Source: Francisella adeliensis (lineage in GTDB: Bacteria > Pseudomonadota > Gammaproteobacteria > Francisellales > Francisellaceae). From it: a DNA stretch of 64,000 nucleotides. The translations under genes and the position numbers were made by a program. Positions 9,951 through 22,187 of the stretch are shown in pieces. Numbering within the stretch: the first letter of the stretch is position 1; each line of letters begins with the position of its first letter. Location: positions 1,240,001 through 1,304,000 of the forward strand of contig NZ_CP021781.1 of NCBI RefSeq assembly GCF_003290445.1, read 5' to 3'. The notes beneath the pieces were generated by a model. It was not told the origin of the DNA. It was given only the letters and a program-made list of their open reading frames with translations, and did no database searches.

Positions 9951-10517
9951 TTAACCTCTTGCTTGCTCAAATTCTTTAATCACATCTAAATGCTCAATCA
10001 AATAAGTCATATCATCAAGACCATTTAATAAGCAGTTTTTACGAAAAGGGTCATAATCAAAGCTATAGCTTTTATCATCAATAGTCACTATTTGCTTATC
10101 TAAATTCACACTAATTTCTTGTTTTGGATTCTCCGCTTTATCGCACATTTTTTTAGCAACATCTTTACCTAATGCAATTAAAAGCAAACCATTTTTCGCA
10201 GCATTATTAAAAAATATATCAGAGAATGAAGGTGCTATAACAACTTTTATACCTGCTTGAAGAATCGCCCATACGGCATGTTCTCTTGATGATCCACAAC
10301 CGAAATTATCACCAGCAATAAGAATCTGTGCATTATTATAATCTGAATTATTGAAAATAAAATCCTTATCATTTTCTTTTAAACGAAAAAATAAACTTTC
10401 GCCATAACCATTTTTAGTTATTTGAGTCAAAAACTCTGCTGGGATAATCATATCTGTATCAATATCGCTTAACCATAATGGAATCGCATTACTTTTTATT
10501 GTTTTAAAAGCTTCCAT
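9951..10517 (-). CDS. leuD: 3-isopropylmalate dehydratase, small subunit
   Basis: LeuD is the swivel-domain subunit of isopropylmalate isomerase, which works with the LeuC Fe-S subunit. The 188-aa length is close to the usual 200. The conserved elements [30 protein letters not shown]-like (here AVWAI) and the [19 protein letters not shown] region are all present. The start is 1 base from the leuC stop, so the pair is tightly coupled, as expected for a stoichiometric heterodimer. Confidence 0.97.
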   Translation of the reverse strand: MEAFKTIKSNAIPLWLSDIDTDMIIPAEFLTQITKNGYGESLFFRLKENDKDFIFNNSDYNNAQILIAGDNFGCGSSREHAVWAILQAGIKVVIAPSFSDIFFNNAAKNGLLLIALGKDVAKKMCDKAENPKQEISVNLDKQIVTIDDKSYSFDYDPFRKNCLLNGLDDMTYLIEHLDVIKEFEQARG

Positions 10518-10518
10518 A

Positions 10519-11928
10519 TTATAGCTCCTTATTTAATTTATCGACACTACATATTTTACCCATAATAGCACTTGCCGCTACTGTTTGTGGTGATGCTAAA
10601 TGAGTTATACTGCCCTTACCTTGTCTACCGATGAAGTTTCTATTTGAAGTACTTATACATCTTTCACCAGCTGGAACTTTATCTTCATTCATTGCCAAAC
10701 ACATTGAACAACCAGGCATTCTAAATTGTGCACCTGCAGAATCAAAGATTTTATCTAAGCCTTCTGAAATTGCTATATTTCTTACCTGCTCCGAACCTGG
10801 AACAATATACATAGTAACATTATCCGCAACTTTTTCACCTTCTAAAACCTTTGCAACAGCTCGCATATCTTCAATGCGTCCATTAGTACAGCTCCCAACA
10901 AAAGCCCACTGAATATCTTTGCCAAAAATATCTTCATCTGCACTAAACTTTGTATAACTATATGCCTGCTGAGCTAATTTCTGTTGATGTGTTGGAATAC
11001 TCTCAAGTGTAGGTATTTTTTCAGATATTTTTATTGCATGTTGAGGGTTTATACCCCATGTAACCATTGGTTCAAGATTTTCAACATCTACTTTTATAGT
11101 CTTATCATAATGAGCATTTTCATCACTTCTAAAACTTTTCCATTTTTCAACTGCTATAGCGAAATCTTCATCTTTAGGTGCGTATTTTTTACCTTTAAGA
11201 TAATCAAAAGTTTTTTGATCTGGTGCAACTAGCCCTGCTCTAGCACCACATTCTATAGACATATTACATAATGTCATGCGTTCTTCCATCGACATGTCAC
11301 TGATAACATCACCAGTATATTCAATTACATAACCACCAGCTCCACCAATACCAATATTTGCTATTAATTTCATAACAATATCTTTAGCTGTAGCAAATTT
11401 CGAAGGTTTACCAACAAATTCTACTTTCATAGTTTTAGGTCTATACTGTAAAATACAATTTGTCGCAAGTACATGTCCTACTTCAGATGTACCAACTCCA
11501 AAAGCTAAAGTTCCAAAAGCTCCATGAGTCGATGTATGCGAATCTCCACATACAAGTGTATTTCCTGGTAGCGTAAAACCTAATTCAGGTCCTATAACAT
11601 GAACAATCCCTTGATGTTGACTTTCAAAATCATAAAAATCTATGCCAAACTCTTTTACATTACTACGCAATTTTTCTACTTGAGCTTTAGCTTTAGCATC
11701 TTTCATCTCTACTCGATTAATTGGCGATGTAGATATACTATGATCTACAGTAGCAATTATAGAGCGAGGATTATTTATACTAATTCCTAGTTCTTTAATC
11801 TTATCAAAAGCTTGCGCTGATGTTACCTCATGCATTAGCATCCTATCAATATACAAAATATCTGGAAAATCTTTTACTTTCTTTACAACATGAGTATCCC
11901 AAATTTTATCTATTATATTTTTTGACAT
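10519..11928 (-). CDS. leuC: 3-isopropylmalate dehydratase, large (Fe-S) subunit
   Basis: LeuC is an aconitase-family protein holding a [4Fe-4S] cluster that isomerises 2- to 3-isopropylmalate. The 469-aa sequence has the cluster cysteines in GSCTNGR and in [12 protein letters not shown], the [13 protein letters not shown] motif, and the C-terminal [15 protein letters not shown] active-site segment with its catalytic arginine. It lies 1 base after leuA and 1 base before leuD, in the middle of the leucine operon. It looks intact. Confidence 0.97.
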   Translation of the reverse strand: MSKNIIDKIWDTHVVKKVKDFPDILYIDRMLMHEVTSAQAFDKIKELGISINNPRSIIATVDHSISTSPINRVEMKDAKAKAQVEKLRSNVKEFGIDFYDFESQHQGIVHVIGPELGFTLPGNTLVCGDSHTSTHGAFGTLAFGVGTSEVGHVLATNCILQYRPKTMKVEFVGKPSKFATAKDIVMKLIANIGIGGAGGYVIEYTGDVISDMSMEERMTLCNMSIECGARAGLVAPDQKTFDYLKGKKYAPKDEDFAIAVEKWKSFRSDENAHYDKTIKVDVENLEPMVTWGINPQHAIKISEKIPTLESIPTHQQKLAQQAYSYTKFSADEDIFGKDIQWAFVGSCTNGRIEDMRAVAKVLEGEKVADNVTMYIVPGSEQVRNIAISEGLDKIFDSAGAQFRMPGCSMCLAMNEDKVPAGERCISTSNRNFIGRQGKGSITHLASPQTVAASAIMGKICSVDKLNKEL

Positions 11929-11929
11929 A

Positions 11930-13510
11930 TTATTTCCTAAAATTCATTTCTACATATAACTTATTTGTCGCTACTATTAATGCTTTTAACGAAGACATTT
12001 CAATATCTTGGTCTATAGCTATGCCTTTAATAACAGGGCCATCACTTCCAGCTTTTATCATAATTGTTGCTTCAGATTTTGAATTTATTCCAGCATCATT
12101 TAATGAACGAGAATAATAATCCGCAATATTAATATCAGGAATATTTTCTTGAATACCATTTAATAATGCTGAAAGTGCTGAGTTTTGACCTTTATCTGTA
12201 ATTTTATAGTCAATATTACCAAAAAAATCACCTTCAAGTTTAATATATGTTTCACCATTAGCTTTACCATAATCAATGCTTGAAACAGAAATTGGCGATC
12301 TTATTTGCTTATAAGCTTCAATTAACTCATCATCAGTAATACCTTTTCTTCTTTCATAATAAATATCTTTAATTTGTTGAGCAAACTTTGCCTTTTCATA
12401 CTCTTCGCAAATATACCCATTTTCTTGAATGATTTTCTTAGCATGATTTCCTCCAGATAATGGACCAAAGACAAAACTTAATTCATTACCAACTGATTCT
12501 GGATGGAATGGCTGATATGCTAGAGGATTATTTAAAATAGCATTAGTATGCCCACCAGAAGTATGTCTAGCAGAATTTAATCCTGTTATTGGGTAATGTG
12601 GTTGTCTTGAAAGCATTCTTGTATCAATGAAATCAGAAATTTCTTTAAACCCTGCTATATTAATATCATTATAAAAATGAGCTTCATCTTGCTTACCAAA
12701 TAAGTTCAAAAACATTACACATTGCTCTAAAGATGCATTTCCCGCACGCTCTCCAACTCCATTAATACAGCCTTCTATTTGTGTCGCAGGTCCATCAAAG
12801 ACAGCATTCATAGAATTTTCTAATGCTAAACCTAAATCATTATGACAATGTGCTGACCAAATAATTTCTTTATCAGGAAACTCTTCTTTAATAATTTTGG
12901 CATGCTTTGTCATATTAGTAACAAAATAATCATTACCTTCTCTCTCACATGCTCCACCAATGGTATCAGGGCAGTTAATCACCTTAACTCCAGCACGAAC
13001 AGCTGCTCTAAAAATATCTGTAACATAATCAAAGTCATCACCTAATTTAGAATACCCTTCAGCACTAAACTCAACTTCAAAACCTTCATCAAAAGCTAAT
13101 TTTATTAACTCATAAACATTTTTAATATTTTGTTCATTATCATTTTTACTGCCTAAACTTGCTTGAGCTAAATTAGGGTCTACTGGTAAATACATATGAA
13201 CTCTAGCTTTACCAACTTCTAATGATGGTCGTAAAGCATCCATGGTTATTTCAACTTGATTTTTTCTTAACTGACACAATCCAGCAACAATCATATCTGA
13301 TTTTTTTTCTGTCATTCGTTTAGATATAGTATTTACTATTTCATAATCAGTCTTGCTAGCCGATGGAAACCCAGCTTCCAAAACATCAATCTTTAAATTA
13401 TCTGCTAAATCAGCATAGATAATATTATCTTCAAAAGACATTCCTGCGCCTGGAGATTGCTGACCATCTCTCAAAGTAGTATCAAAAATATAAACTTTTT
13501 TTCCAGCCAT
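11930..13510 (-). CDS. leuA: 2-isopropylmalate synthase
   Basis: LeuA condenses acetyl-CoA with 2-oxoisovalerate, the committed step to leucine. The 526-aa protein starts with the HMG-CoA-lyase-like catalytic signature FDTTLRDGQQSPGAG and has the metal-binding HCHNDLGLA motif. A linker is followed by the C-terminal regulatory domain (about residues 400-526), which in this family binds leucine for feedback inhibition. The full regulatory domain suggests normal allosteric control in addition to the possible leader control seen upstream of ilvE. It starts 11 bases after ilvE. Confidence 0.97.
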   Translation of the reverse strand: MAGKKVYIFDTTLRDGQQSPGAGMSFEDNIIYADLADNLKIDVLEAGFPSASKTDYEIVNTISKRMTEKKSDMIVAGLCQLRKNQVEITMDALRPSLEVGKARVHMYLPVDPNLAQASLGSKNDNEQNIKNVYELIKLAFDEGFEVEFSAEGYSKLGDDFDYVTDIFRAAVRAGVKVINCPDTIGGACEREGNDYFVTNMTKHAKIIKEEFPDKEIIWSAHCHNDLGLALENSMNAVFDGPATQIEGCINGVGERAGNASLEQCVMFLNLFGKQDEAHFYNDINIAGFKEISDFIDTRMLSRQPHYPITGLNSARHTSGGHTNAILNNPLAYQPFHPESVGNELSFVFGPLSGGNHAKKIIQENGYICEEYEKAKFAQQIKDIYYERRKGITDDELIEAYKQIRSPISVSSIDYGKANGETYIKLEGDFFGNIDYKITDKGQNSALSALLNGIQENIPDINIADYYSRSLNDAGINSKSEATIMIKAGSDGPVIKGIAIDQDIEMSSLKALIVATNKLYVEMNFRK

Positions 13511-13521
13511 AATAATTACTC

Positions 13522-14409
13522 CTATATGTAAGTTAAGGCATCTTTATAAAGTTCGCCTTTTTTAAGTTTTTCATAAGCTATTTTGATTTTATTTGTGATT
13601 TCATAATCAGATATCTTCAGTTTGATACCATCTATGCTTGCTATTGGAGTAACCTCAGCAGCTGTTCCACAAAAAAACGCCTCATCCGCTTGCATTAATT
13701 CATCAACTTTAAAGTATCTCTCTGCTACTTTAAAACCTAAATCTTTTGCTATAACCATAATAAGCCTTCTCGTTATACCATCTAAGATAGTACCTAGTGG
13801 TGTTGTAACAACCTCTTTATCTTTAACAAAAAATGCATTCATAGCAGCTCCCTCAGCAATATTACCATCTATATCTAATAATAAGGCTGCATGATAGTCT
13901 GTATCTACAGTTTCTCTTAAAGCTAAAATACTATTAACATAATGCCCACCTATTTTTGCATCACAAACAGTAGATTTTGGATGTATCCTTATATACTCAC
14001 TAATTTTAATGTCTACTTTATCAGCAGCCAAATATTTGCCCATTTCTAGACAATAAATAGTAATAACTACAGGATGATTTTCTTTTGGTAAAACACTTAC
14101 ACTTCCTTCTGCATAATAAGCTAAAGGTCGTATATAACATGATCCTAATCCACTGGCTTTTACAGTGTCAATAACTGCTTGGCATAATTCTTCTAAAGAG
14201 TAATCGCAAATCATCCCTAAAGATTCCATTGAGTATATGAATCTTTGCATATGCTCTTTTAACTTAAGGATTCCTATACCATCATTTGTCTTATAAGCTC
14301 GAATACCTTCAAAAACTGATGAACCATAATGCAAGGCATGTGTATTTATACCAATCTTTGCTTGATCAAAAGATACGATCTCCCCATTTTTCCATATTTT
14401 ATCTATCAT
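13522..14409 (-). CDS. ilvE: Branched-chain amino acid aminotransferase
   Basis: This class IV PLP aminotransferase makes leucine, isoleucine and valine from their keto acids. At 295 aa it matches the family length. The catalytic lysine sits in the STVCDAKIGGHYVNSILA segment, and the cofactor-binding FCGTAAEVTPI motif lies near residue 245. The ATG at 14409 follows an AAGG site about 7 bases upstream. It is the first structural gene of ilvE-leuACDB and is separated from its promoter by a leader with a short leucine-rich ORF. Confidence 0.95.
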   Translation of the reverse strand: MIDKIWKNGEIVSFDQAKIGINTHALHYGSSVFEGIRAYKTNDGIGILKLKEHMQRFIYSMESLGMICDYSLEELCQAVIDTVKASGLGSCYIRPLAYYAEGSVSVLPKENHPVVITIYCLEMGKYLAADKVDIKISEYIRIHPKSTVCDAKIGGHYVNSILALRETVDTDYHAALLLDIDGNIAEGAAMNAFFVKDKEVVTTPLGTILDGITRRLIMVIAKDLGFKVAERYFKVDELMQADEAFFCGTAAEVTPIASIDGIKLKISDYEITNKIKIAYEKLKKGELYKDALTYI

Positions 14410-14466
14410 TATTTACCTTATTTAAAAAGATTTAGATTAAAGTATTTATATGTATTTTTAGCAGAC

Positions 14467-14521
14467 ACTCAAATTAGAGGTTGAGCAAGCTTTTTTTGAG
14501 TAAAGAGAGAGATAATTGAGT
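14467..14521 (-). promoter_or_regulatory. Competing hairpins at the end of the leader ORF
   Basis: On the plus strand CTCAA at 14468-14472 can pair with any of three TTGAG copies, at 14481-14485, 14496-14500 and 14516-14520. The middle pairing extends to ACTCAAA/TTTGAGT (7 bp). The copies coincide with leucine codons of the leader ORF, so a ribosome stalled there would decide which helix forms. No GC-rich stem with a U tract follows. Control, if real, may therefore act through Rho or through access to the ilvE start rather than through a classical intrinsic terminator. Confidence 0.45.
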
Positions 14522-14611
14522 TTTTGAAAAAGTAATTTGTGAAATAGCATTGTTTTGAATTATATTATCATTAACTGCAATAGTACTGATATTTATTGCT
14601 GATATCTGCAT
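14474..14611 (-). CDS. Leader peptide rich in Ile and Leu (candidate attenuator peptide)
   Basis: An unannotated 45-codon ORF starts with ATG at 14611, preceded by GGAG 6 bases upstream, and stops with TAA at 14476-14474. It lies about 65 bases ahead of ilvE. The N-terminal part is rich in isoleucine (8 Ile codons). The last 13 residues are LSLSLLKKSLLNL, with seven leucine codons (TTA, CTC, TTA, CTC, TTG, CTC, CTC). Placement between promoter and operon, a ribosome site, and clustered codons for the end products are the marks of a leader peptide that senses charged tRNA-Leu (and perhaps tRNA-Ile). No homologue is known to me. Its translation is inferred, not shown. Confidence 0.68.
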   Translation of the reverse strand: MQISAINISTIAVNDNIIQNNAISQITFSKTQLSLSLLKKSLLNL

Positions 14612-14644
14612 GATAACTCCATTATTAAATTACTGATGATTTTC

Positions 14645-14673
14645 ATTATAAAGATTCTTTGCTTATAATGGAA
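14645..14673 (-). promoter_or_regulatory. Putative promoter of the ilvE-leu operon
   Basis: A perfect TATAAT -10 (14645-14650 on the opposite strand) is spaced 17 bases from a weak -35, TTCCAT (14668-14673). Transcription would start near 14638, giving about 27 bases before the leader ORF and about 230 before ilvE. The rest of the stretch between the leader ORF and the rRNA terminator shows no gene. Confidence 0.55.
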
Positions 14674-14785
14674 CAAAATATACCAAATAACTCAATAACT
14701 AATAGTTATTAGCTAATCAATACCAATAACCAAGACAGCTCATCATTTAAGCGAACGATCTTAATCGGTATATTTTAAGGCAAAA

Positions 14786-14820
14786 AAAAGCCCCACTAGA
14801 GGTTATCTAATGGGGCTTTT
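14786..14820 (-). terminator. Intrinsic terminator of the rRNA operon
   Basis: A perfect 10-bp stem (AAAAGCCCCA paired with TGGGGCTTTT) surrounds a 15-base loop and has a T run on both sides in the appropriate sense. It lies about 44 bases past the 5S 3' end and separates the rRNA operon from the ilvE-leu promoter. It should work mainly on leftward transcripts. Confidence 0.85.
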
Positions 14821-14863
14821 AATATGTGCTCATTGTTGTTGAGTCTTTTATTATAGAATAAAA

Positions 14864-14973
14864 TGGCGACTACCTACTTTCACTTAGCGAATGCTAAACT
14901 ATCATCGGCGTGTTATAGTTTCACTTCTGAGTTCGGAATGGGATCAGGTGGTACCTACAAGCTATCATCGCCA
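14864..14973 (-). rRNA. rrf: 5S ribosomal RNA
   Basis: The reverse complement begins TGGCGATGATAGC and contains the conserved CCCATTCCGAACTCAGAAGTGAAAC core. It ends with a segment complementary to the start (GTAGTCGCCA). About 110 nt are visible, and the true ends may extend by a few bases. It is the last gene of the rRNA operon. Confidence 0.92.
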
Positions 14974-15058
14974 AAACTTTAATCTCTAATGTTTTGGTTT
15001 TGTATTTTACTGTTTAATTGCATATCAATAAAGATATTTAACAATTCAGCATAGAAAT

Positions 15059-17948
<2,890 letters not shown>

Positions 17949-17996
17949 TCTCTATACTAAATTGTTAAATATCTCTATCTTCATGCAAATAAATAT

Positions 17997-18072
17997 TGGT
18001 GGAGCCTAGCGGGATCGAACCGCTGACCCCCTGCGTGCAAAGCAGGTGCTCTCCCAGCTGAGCTAAGGCCCC
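17997..18072 (-). tRNA. tRNA-Ala (anticodon TGC)
   Basis: This is a 76-nt cloverleaf including an encoded CCA. The acceptor GGGGCCT pairs with AGGCTCC, the anticodon loop is TTTGCAC with anticodon TGC, and the T arm contains GGTTCGATCC. It sits in the 16S-23S spacer, the standard position. Confidence 0.95.
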
Positions 18073-18113
18073 AATATGTTTTATACTCCCAACATCTTAC
18101 GATGTTCAGAAAA

Positions 18114-18190
<77 letters not shown>

Positions 18191-18286
18191 GTATTTATTT
18201 ACACTAAAATATATTATCTACAAACACTAAGTTAAATCACTTGAGAAACAACAGTTAAAGTTTATTTCTATTTTTCGTATTTCCTT

Positions 18287-19821
<1,535 letters not shown>

Positions 19822-19963
19822 ATCTATTTCTGACTCTAACTACTGTTCACTCAAATTCATTAACAAAGTGTTTGTATATAATATATCTATTAAATATCTC
19901 GATGACCGCAAACCTAATCGCTGCCTCGCTTCCCGTTGCATCACTCCCAACCGGTGAAGACAT

Positions 19964-19992
19964 ATAATACACATCACATTTACAAAACGCAA
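19964..19992 (-). promoter_or_regulatory. rRNA operon promoter
   Basis: Read leftward, TTGCGT (19987-19992) and TATTAT (19964-19969) are 17 bases apart. They are preceded by an A/T-rich run (about 19993-20025) that could be an UP element. Transcription would start about 130 bases before 16S, leaving a leader for processing. The rest of 19822-20098 shows no gene. Confidence 0.6.
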
Positions 19993-20394
19993 CTACTTTT
20001 TACATCTTTTTGAAGGTTTTTTGTGTTTATCTTAGAAAAGAAGATTTTCTACTTTCAATCACAACGAAAGATTAAGAGAATTAAAATCACATTAATCTTT
20101 AAGCGAACATTTCTCGTAATTTACTTTCTAAATCTTGCTTACTAAAAACACCAAACTTATTTTTTAAATTATCGATGTACTGTTCTACTGTTCTATAAGA
20201 TAATCCTAATGATAAAGCTATTTGTTTTGATGTCTTATTACTTGCGAGCTGCAAAGAAATATCTTTTTCACGATTAGTTATATTAATATCATAAAGATCT
20301 ATAAAAGACTGTTGAGTTAATCTAAGATTTTTCACATTTTTCTTAAAGTTGAAAATTTTTAGGGAAATTTGACCGTAACTCTCCTATTTTGTGC

Positions 20395-20423
20395 TCTATA
20401 TTAGCCATTTTGGCTAATATAGA
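20395..20423. repeat. Perfect 12-bp hairpin downstream of the transposase gene
   Basis: TCTATATTAGCC (20395-20406) and GGCTAATATAGA (20412-20423) are exact complements around a 5-base ATTTT loop. The hairpin lies 14 bases past the transposase stop, inside the IS. No T tract follows in either direction, so a standard intrinsic terminator is doubtful. It may stabilise the transcript end or shield the element from outside transcription. Confidence 0.7.
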
Positions 20424-20437
20424 TACATTTATTCTAG

Positions 20438-21436
20438 TTAAGCCATCAAATTGACAGCTTTTAATGCATTAAAGCACATAGCTTTTAGCAAAGCTTGAGC
20501 ATTTACTTTTATAGTAGAAAAGTAGCTAACTCTATCAAACTTGAATTTTCTTTTCATAGTACCAAAGCATCTTTCAACTTTATATCTAGTTTTAGATATA
20601 AGAATATTTCGTCTTTTTTGCCTTTTTGTTAGAGGTTTATTTCTAACTGCTTTTTGTAAGATGCGATTTTTAACCTTTTTAGTTTTTAACAACACTCTAT
20701 TAGCAACTGTATCATACGCCTTATCCGCCAATAAGTACTCACAATTAAGATCATTCAACATAGTTTCTAATCTATGAGCTTCATAAACTTCAGCTGATTC
20801 TGTATGGACTGTTTGTATAAAACCATGCTCATCATCAACACTTGCAAATACTTTATACCCATAATGGCTTTTCTTACCTTTCTTTATCCACTTAGCATCA
20901 ATATCTTTACCATATGAAATATCTGGTTTTGAAGTTTCATCTTCTTTTCTATCCTCTACCGGATTATCCATATATTTATCTGGTCTGCCAGCAGACTCAA
21001 CTAAAGTAGCATCGATAATTGCTCCTTTAGCACTGTTTATAGATAAACTCAATGATTCAAGTTGCTTATTAAGCTCTTTAAATAGCTTTTTATACTTATG
21101 CTTTTCTATTAATAAGTTGCGAAACTTATTAATAGTACTATAGTCAGGTAAATTAGATGTTGGTGTAAAACCTGTAAAGTACATAAAGTCGATTCGAAGC
21201 CTTAAGCTAGATGCTAGCTCTCTATCACTTAGGCTGTACCATTGACCTAATAATAAAAGTTTGAACATCATTATACAATCAAAGGCAGGTCTGCCTTGTC
21301 TAGTTATATCTTGTGTATAAATGCCTTTGAGCGTTTTTCTGAATTCCTCAAAATCAACCAATTTGTTTAACTTAACAAATTTATTATCATTACCTAACGA
21401 GTCTTCTAAACCTAAAAAGAAAAAATCCATAATCAA
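20438..21436 (-). CDS. IS5-family transposase
   Basis: The 332-aa DDE transposase appears intact. It has an N-terminal DUF772-type region (RQGRPAFDCIMMFKLLLLGQ, LSDRELASSLRLRIDFMYF). The catalytic triad is visible as D in GAIIDATLVES, D in YLLADKAYDT, and E in RYKVERCFGTMKR, with the IS5-type Y...R...E...K signature. Start codons at 21436 and 21430 are both possible. It fills most of the 1209-bp element and is read in the same direction as the interrupted regulator. Confidence 0.93.
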   Translation of the reverse strand: MIMDFFFLGLEDSLGNDNKFVKLNKLVDFEEFRKTLKGIYTQDITRQGRPAFDCIMMFKLLLLGQWYSLSDRELASSLRLRIDFMYFTGFTPTSNLPDYSTINKFRNLLIEKHKYKKLFKELNKQLESLSLSINSAKGAIIDATLVESAGRPDKYMDNPVEDRKEDETSKPDISYGKDIDAKWIKKGKKSHYGYKVFASVDDEHGFIQTVHTESAEVYEAHRLETMLNDLNCEYLLADKAYDTVANRVLLKTKKVKNRILQKAVRNKPLTKRQKRRNILISKTRYKVERCFGTMKRKFKFDRVSYFSTIKVNAQALLKAMCFNALKAVNLMA

Positions 21437-22111
21437 TAAAATATAAATATCTTCGATATCTATATTTTATAAAAGCTATAAAAAAAATAGTAGTATTAAA
21501 TCAACAGTCTTTATAATATAGTCTATCTTATTAAAATTCGACACAGACCCAAAGTTTGTTGAATTCAGCCTCATATCATTAGAAATAGTTTTACTTATAG
21601 AAACTGCTCGAATGATATCTTTTGCTTTAGTATTAAAATATGGAATAAATTTTAGTAACTGGTTAATATTCAAAACAAGATTTCTACACAAAAGCTGATT
21701 AGAGCTACTCATACCTAAAAAATAAAATTCACAGTCATCTCCGATTTTGTTGACGATCGTCACGCCTTGATAAACCCTAAATTTAGATGCCTCCTGGATG
21801 ATGCGTTCATGACTAGCGATCGTTGACCAAAGAAAATAACTAGATTGATACTTATCAGCACTTAGTTCAAAAATACTTTCTAAATATAATCTATTTGATA
21901 AGTAATGTTTATACCACTTAGGATTATTACATAATCTTATTTGCCCACCATCGGCAAAAGTTTTATGGTAGGTAAACCAATCAAGTCCAAAATGGATTTG
22001 AAAGAGGTTCTATAATTTGATTAATCTCATACACATTATTTAAGAATGGCGTTGTTTCAAAATCTAATTCACTCCATGATTCAATAATATCCATACTCAA
22101 AATTCTTAATG

Positions 22112-22126
22112 CCGTAGTCAATACGG
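22112..22126. promoter_or_regulatory. CCGTA-N5-TACGG palindrome between divergent genes
   Basis: A perfect inverted repeat with 5-base arms and a 5-base spacer lies 18 bases upstream of the broken LuxR regulator start and 62 bases upstream of the aldo/keto reductase. It is GC-richer than its surroundings. A TTGACT -35-like box for the regulator strand overlaps it. It could be the operator of the regulator, but no consensus for this regulator is known to me. Confidence 0.4.
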
Positions 22127-22187
22127 ATATTATAGTCTCTAAAATTCCATCATACTATTACAAAACAACAATCATAAGAGATTCTCT

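Larger units (their letters stand above)
20304..21512 (-). mobile_element. IS5-family insertion sequence, 1209 bp
   Basis: The ends are defined by terminal inverted repeats, AAAGACTGTTGAGTTAAT on the left and AAAGACTGTTGATTTAAT on the inward-read right (17 of 18 identical). The similarity continues for about ten more bases. Directly outside both ends lies ATA (20301-20303 and 21513-21515), a probable 3-bp target duplication. The length matches the IS5 group (about 1.2 kb). Removing the element plus one ATA restores the interrupted regulator frame, which independently supports these ends. One intact transposase gene lies inside. Confidence 0.85.
20099..22094 (-). pseudogene. LuxR-family regulator, broken by a frameshift and an IS5-type insertion
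   Basis: The ORF opens with ATG at 22094 (MDIIESWSELDFETTPFLNN) and runs about 35 codons to a premature TGA. A one-base insertion in an A4 run on the plus strand (21989-21992) puts the rest in another frame, which begins PFGLDWFTYHKTFADGG. That region resembles the N-terminal ligand domain of LuxR proteins. The second break is a 1209-bp IS. Joining 21513 to 20300, with one copy of the ATA duplication, restores one frame through NKIDYIIDLYDINITNREKD into a LuxR/GerE helix-turn-helix (REKDISLQLASNKTSKQIAL, LSYRTVEQYIDNLKNKFG). The reconstructed length is about 260 aa. The protein is almost certainly inactive unless the HTH fragment is made separately. Confidence 0.85.

Noticed and set aside
9949-9970. 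Longer leuB start at 9970
   Set aside because: It overlaps leuD and adds seven non-conserved residues. The ATG at 9949 has the ribosome site.
20099-20335. A separate 78-aa LuxR helix-turn-helix gene
   Set aside because: Its GTG start and first eleven codons lie inside the IS end, and the rest rejoins in frame with the upstream half of the broken regulator. It is a remnant, although expression cannot be excluded.
21476-21763. A separate 95-aa gene upstream of the transposase
   Set aside because: It is the middle part of the broken LuxR regulator running into the IS. Its start is an internal GTG.
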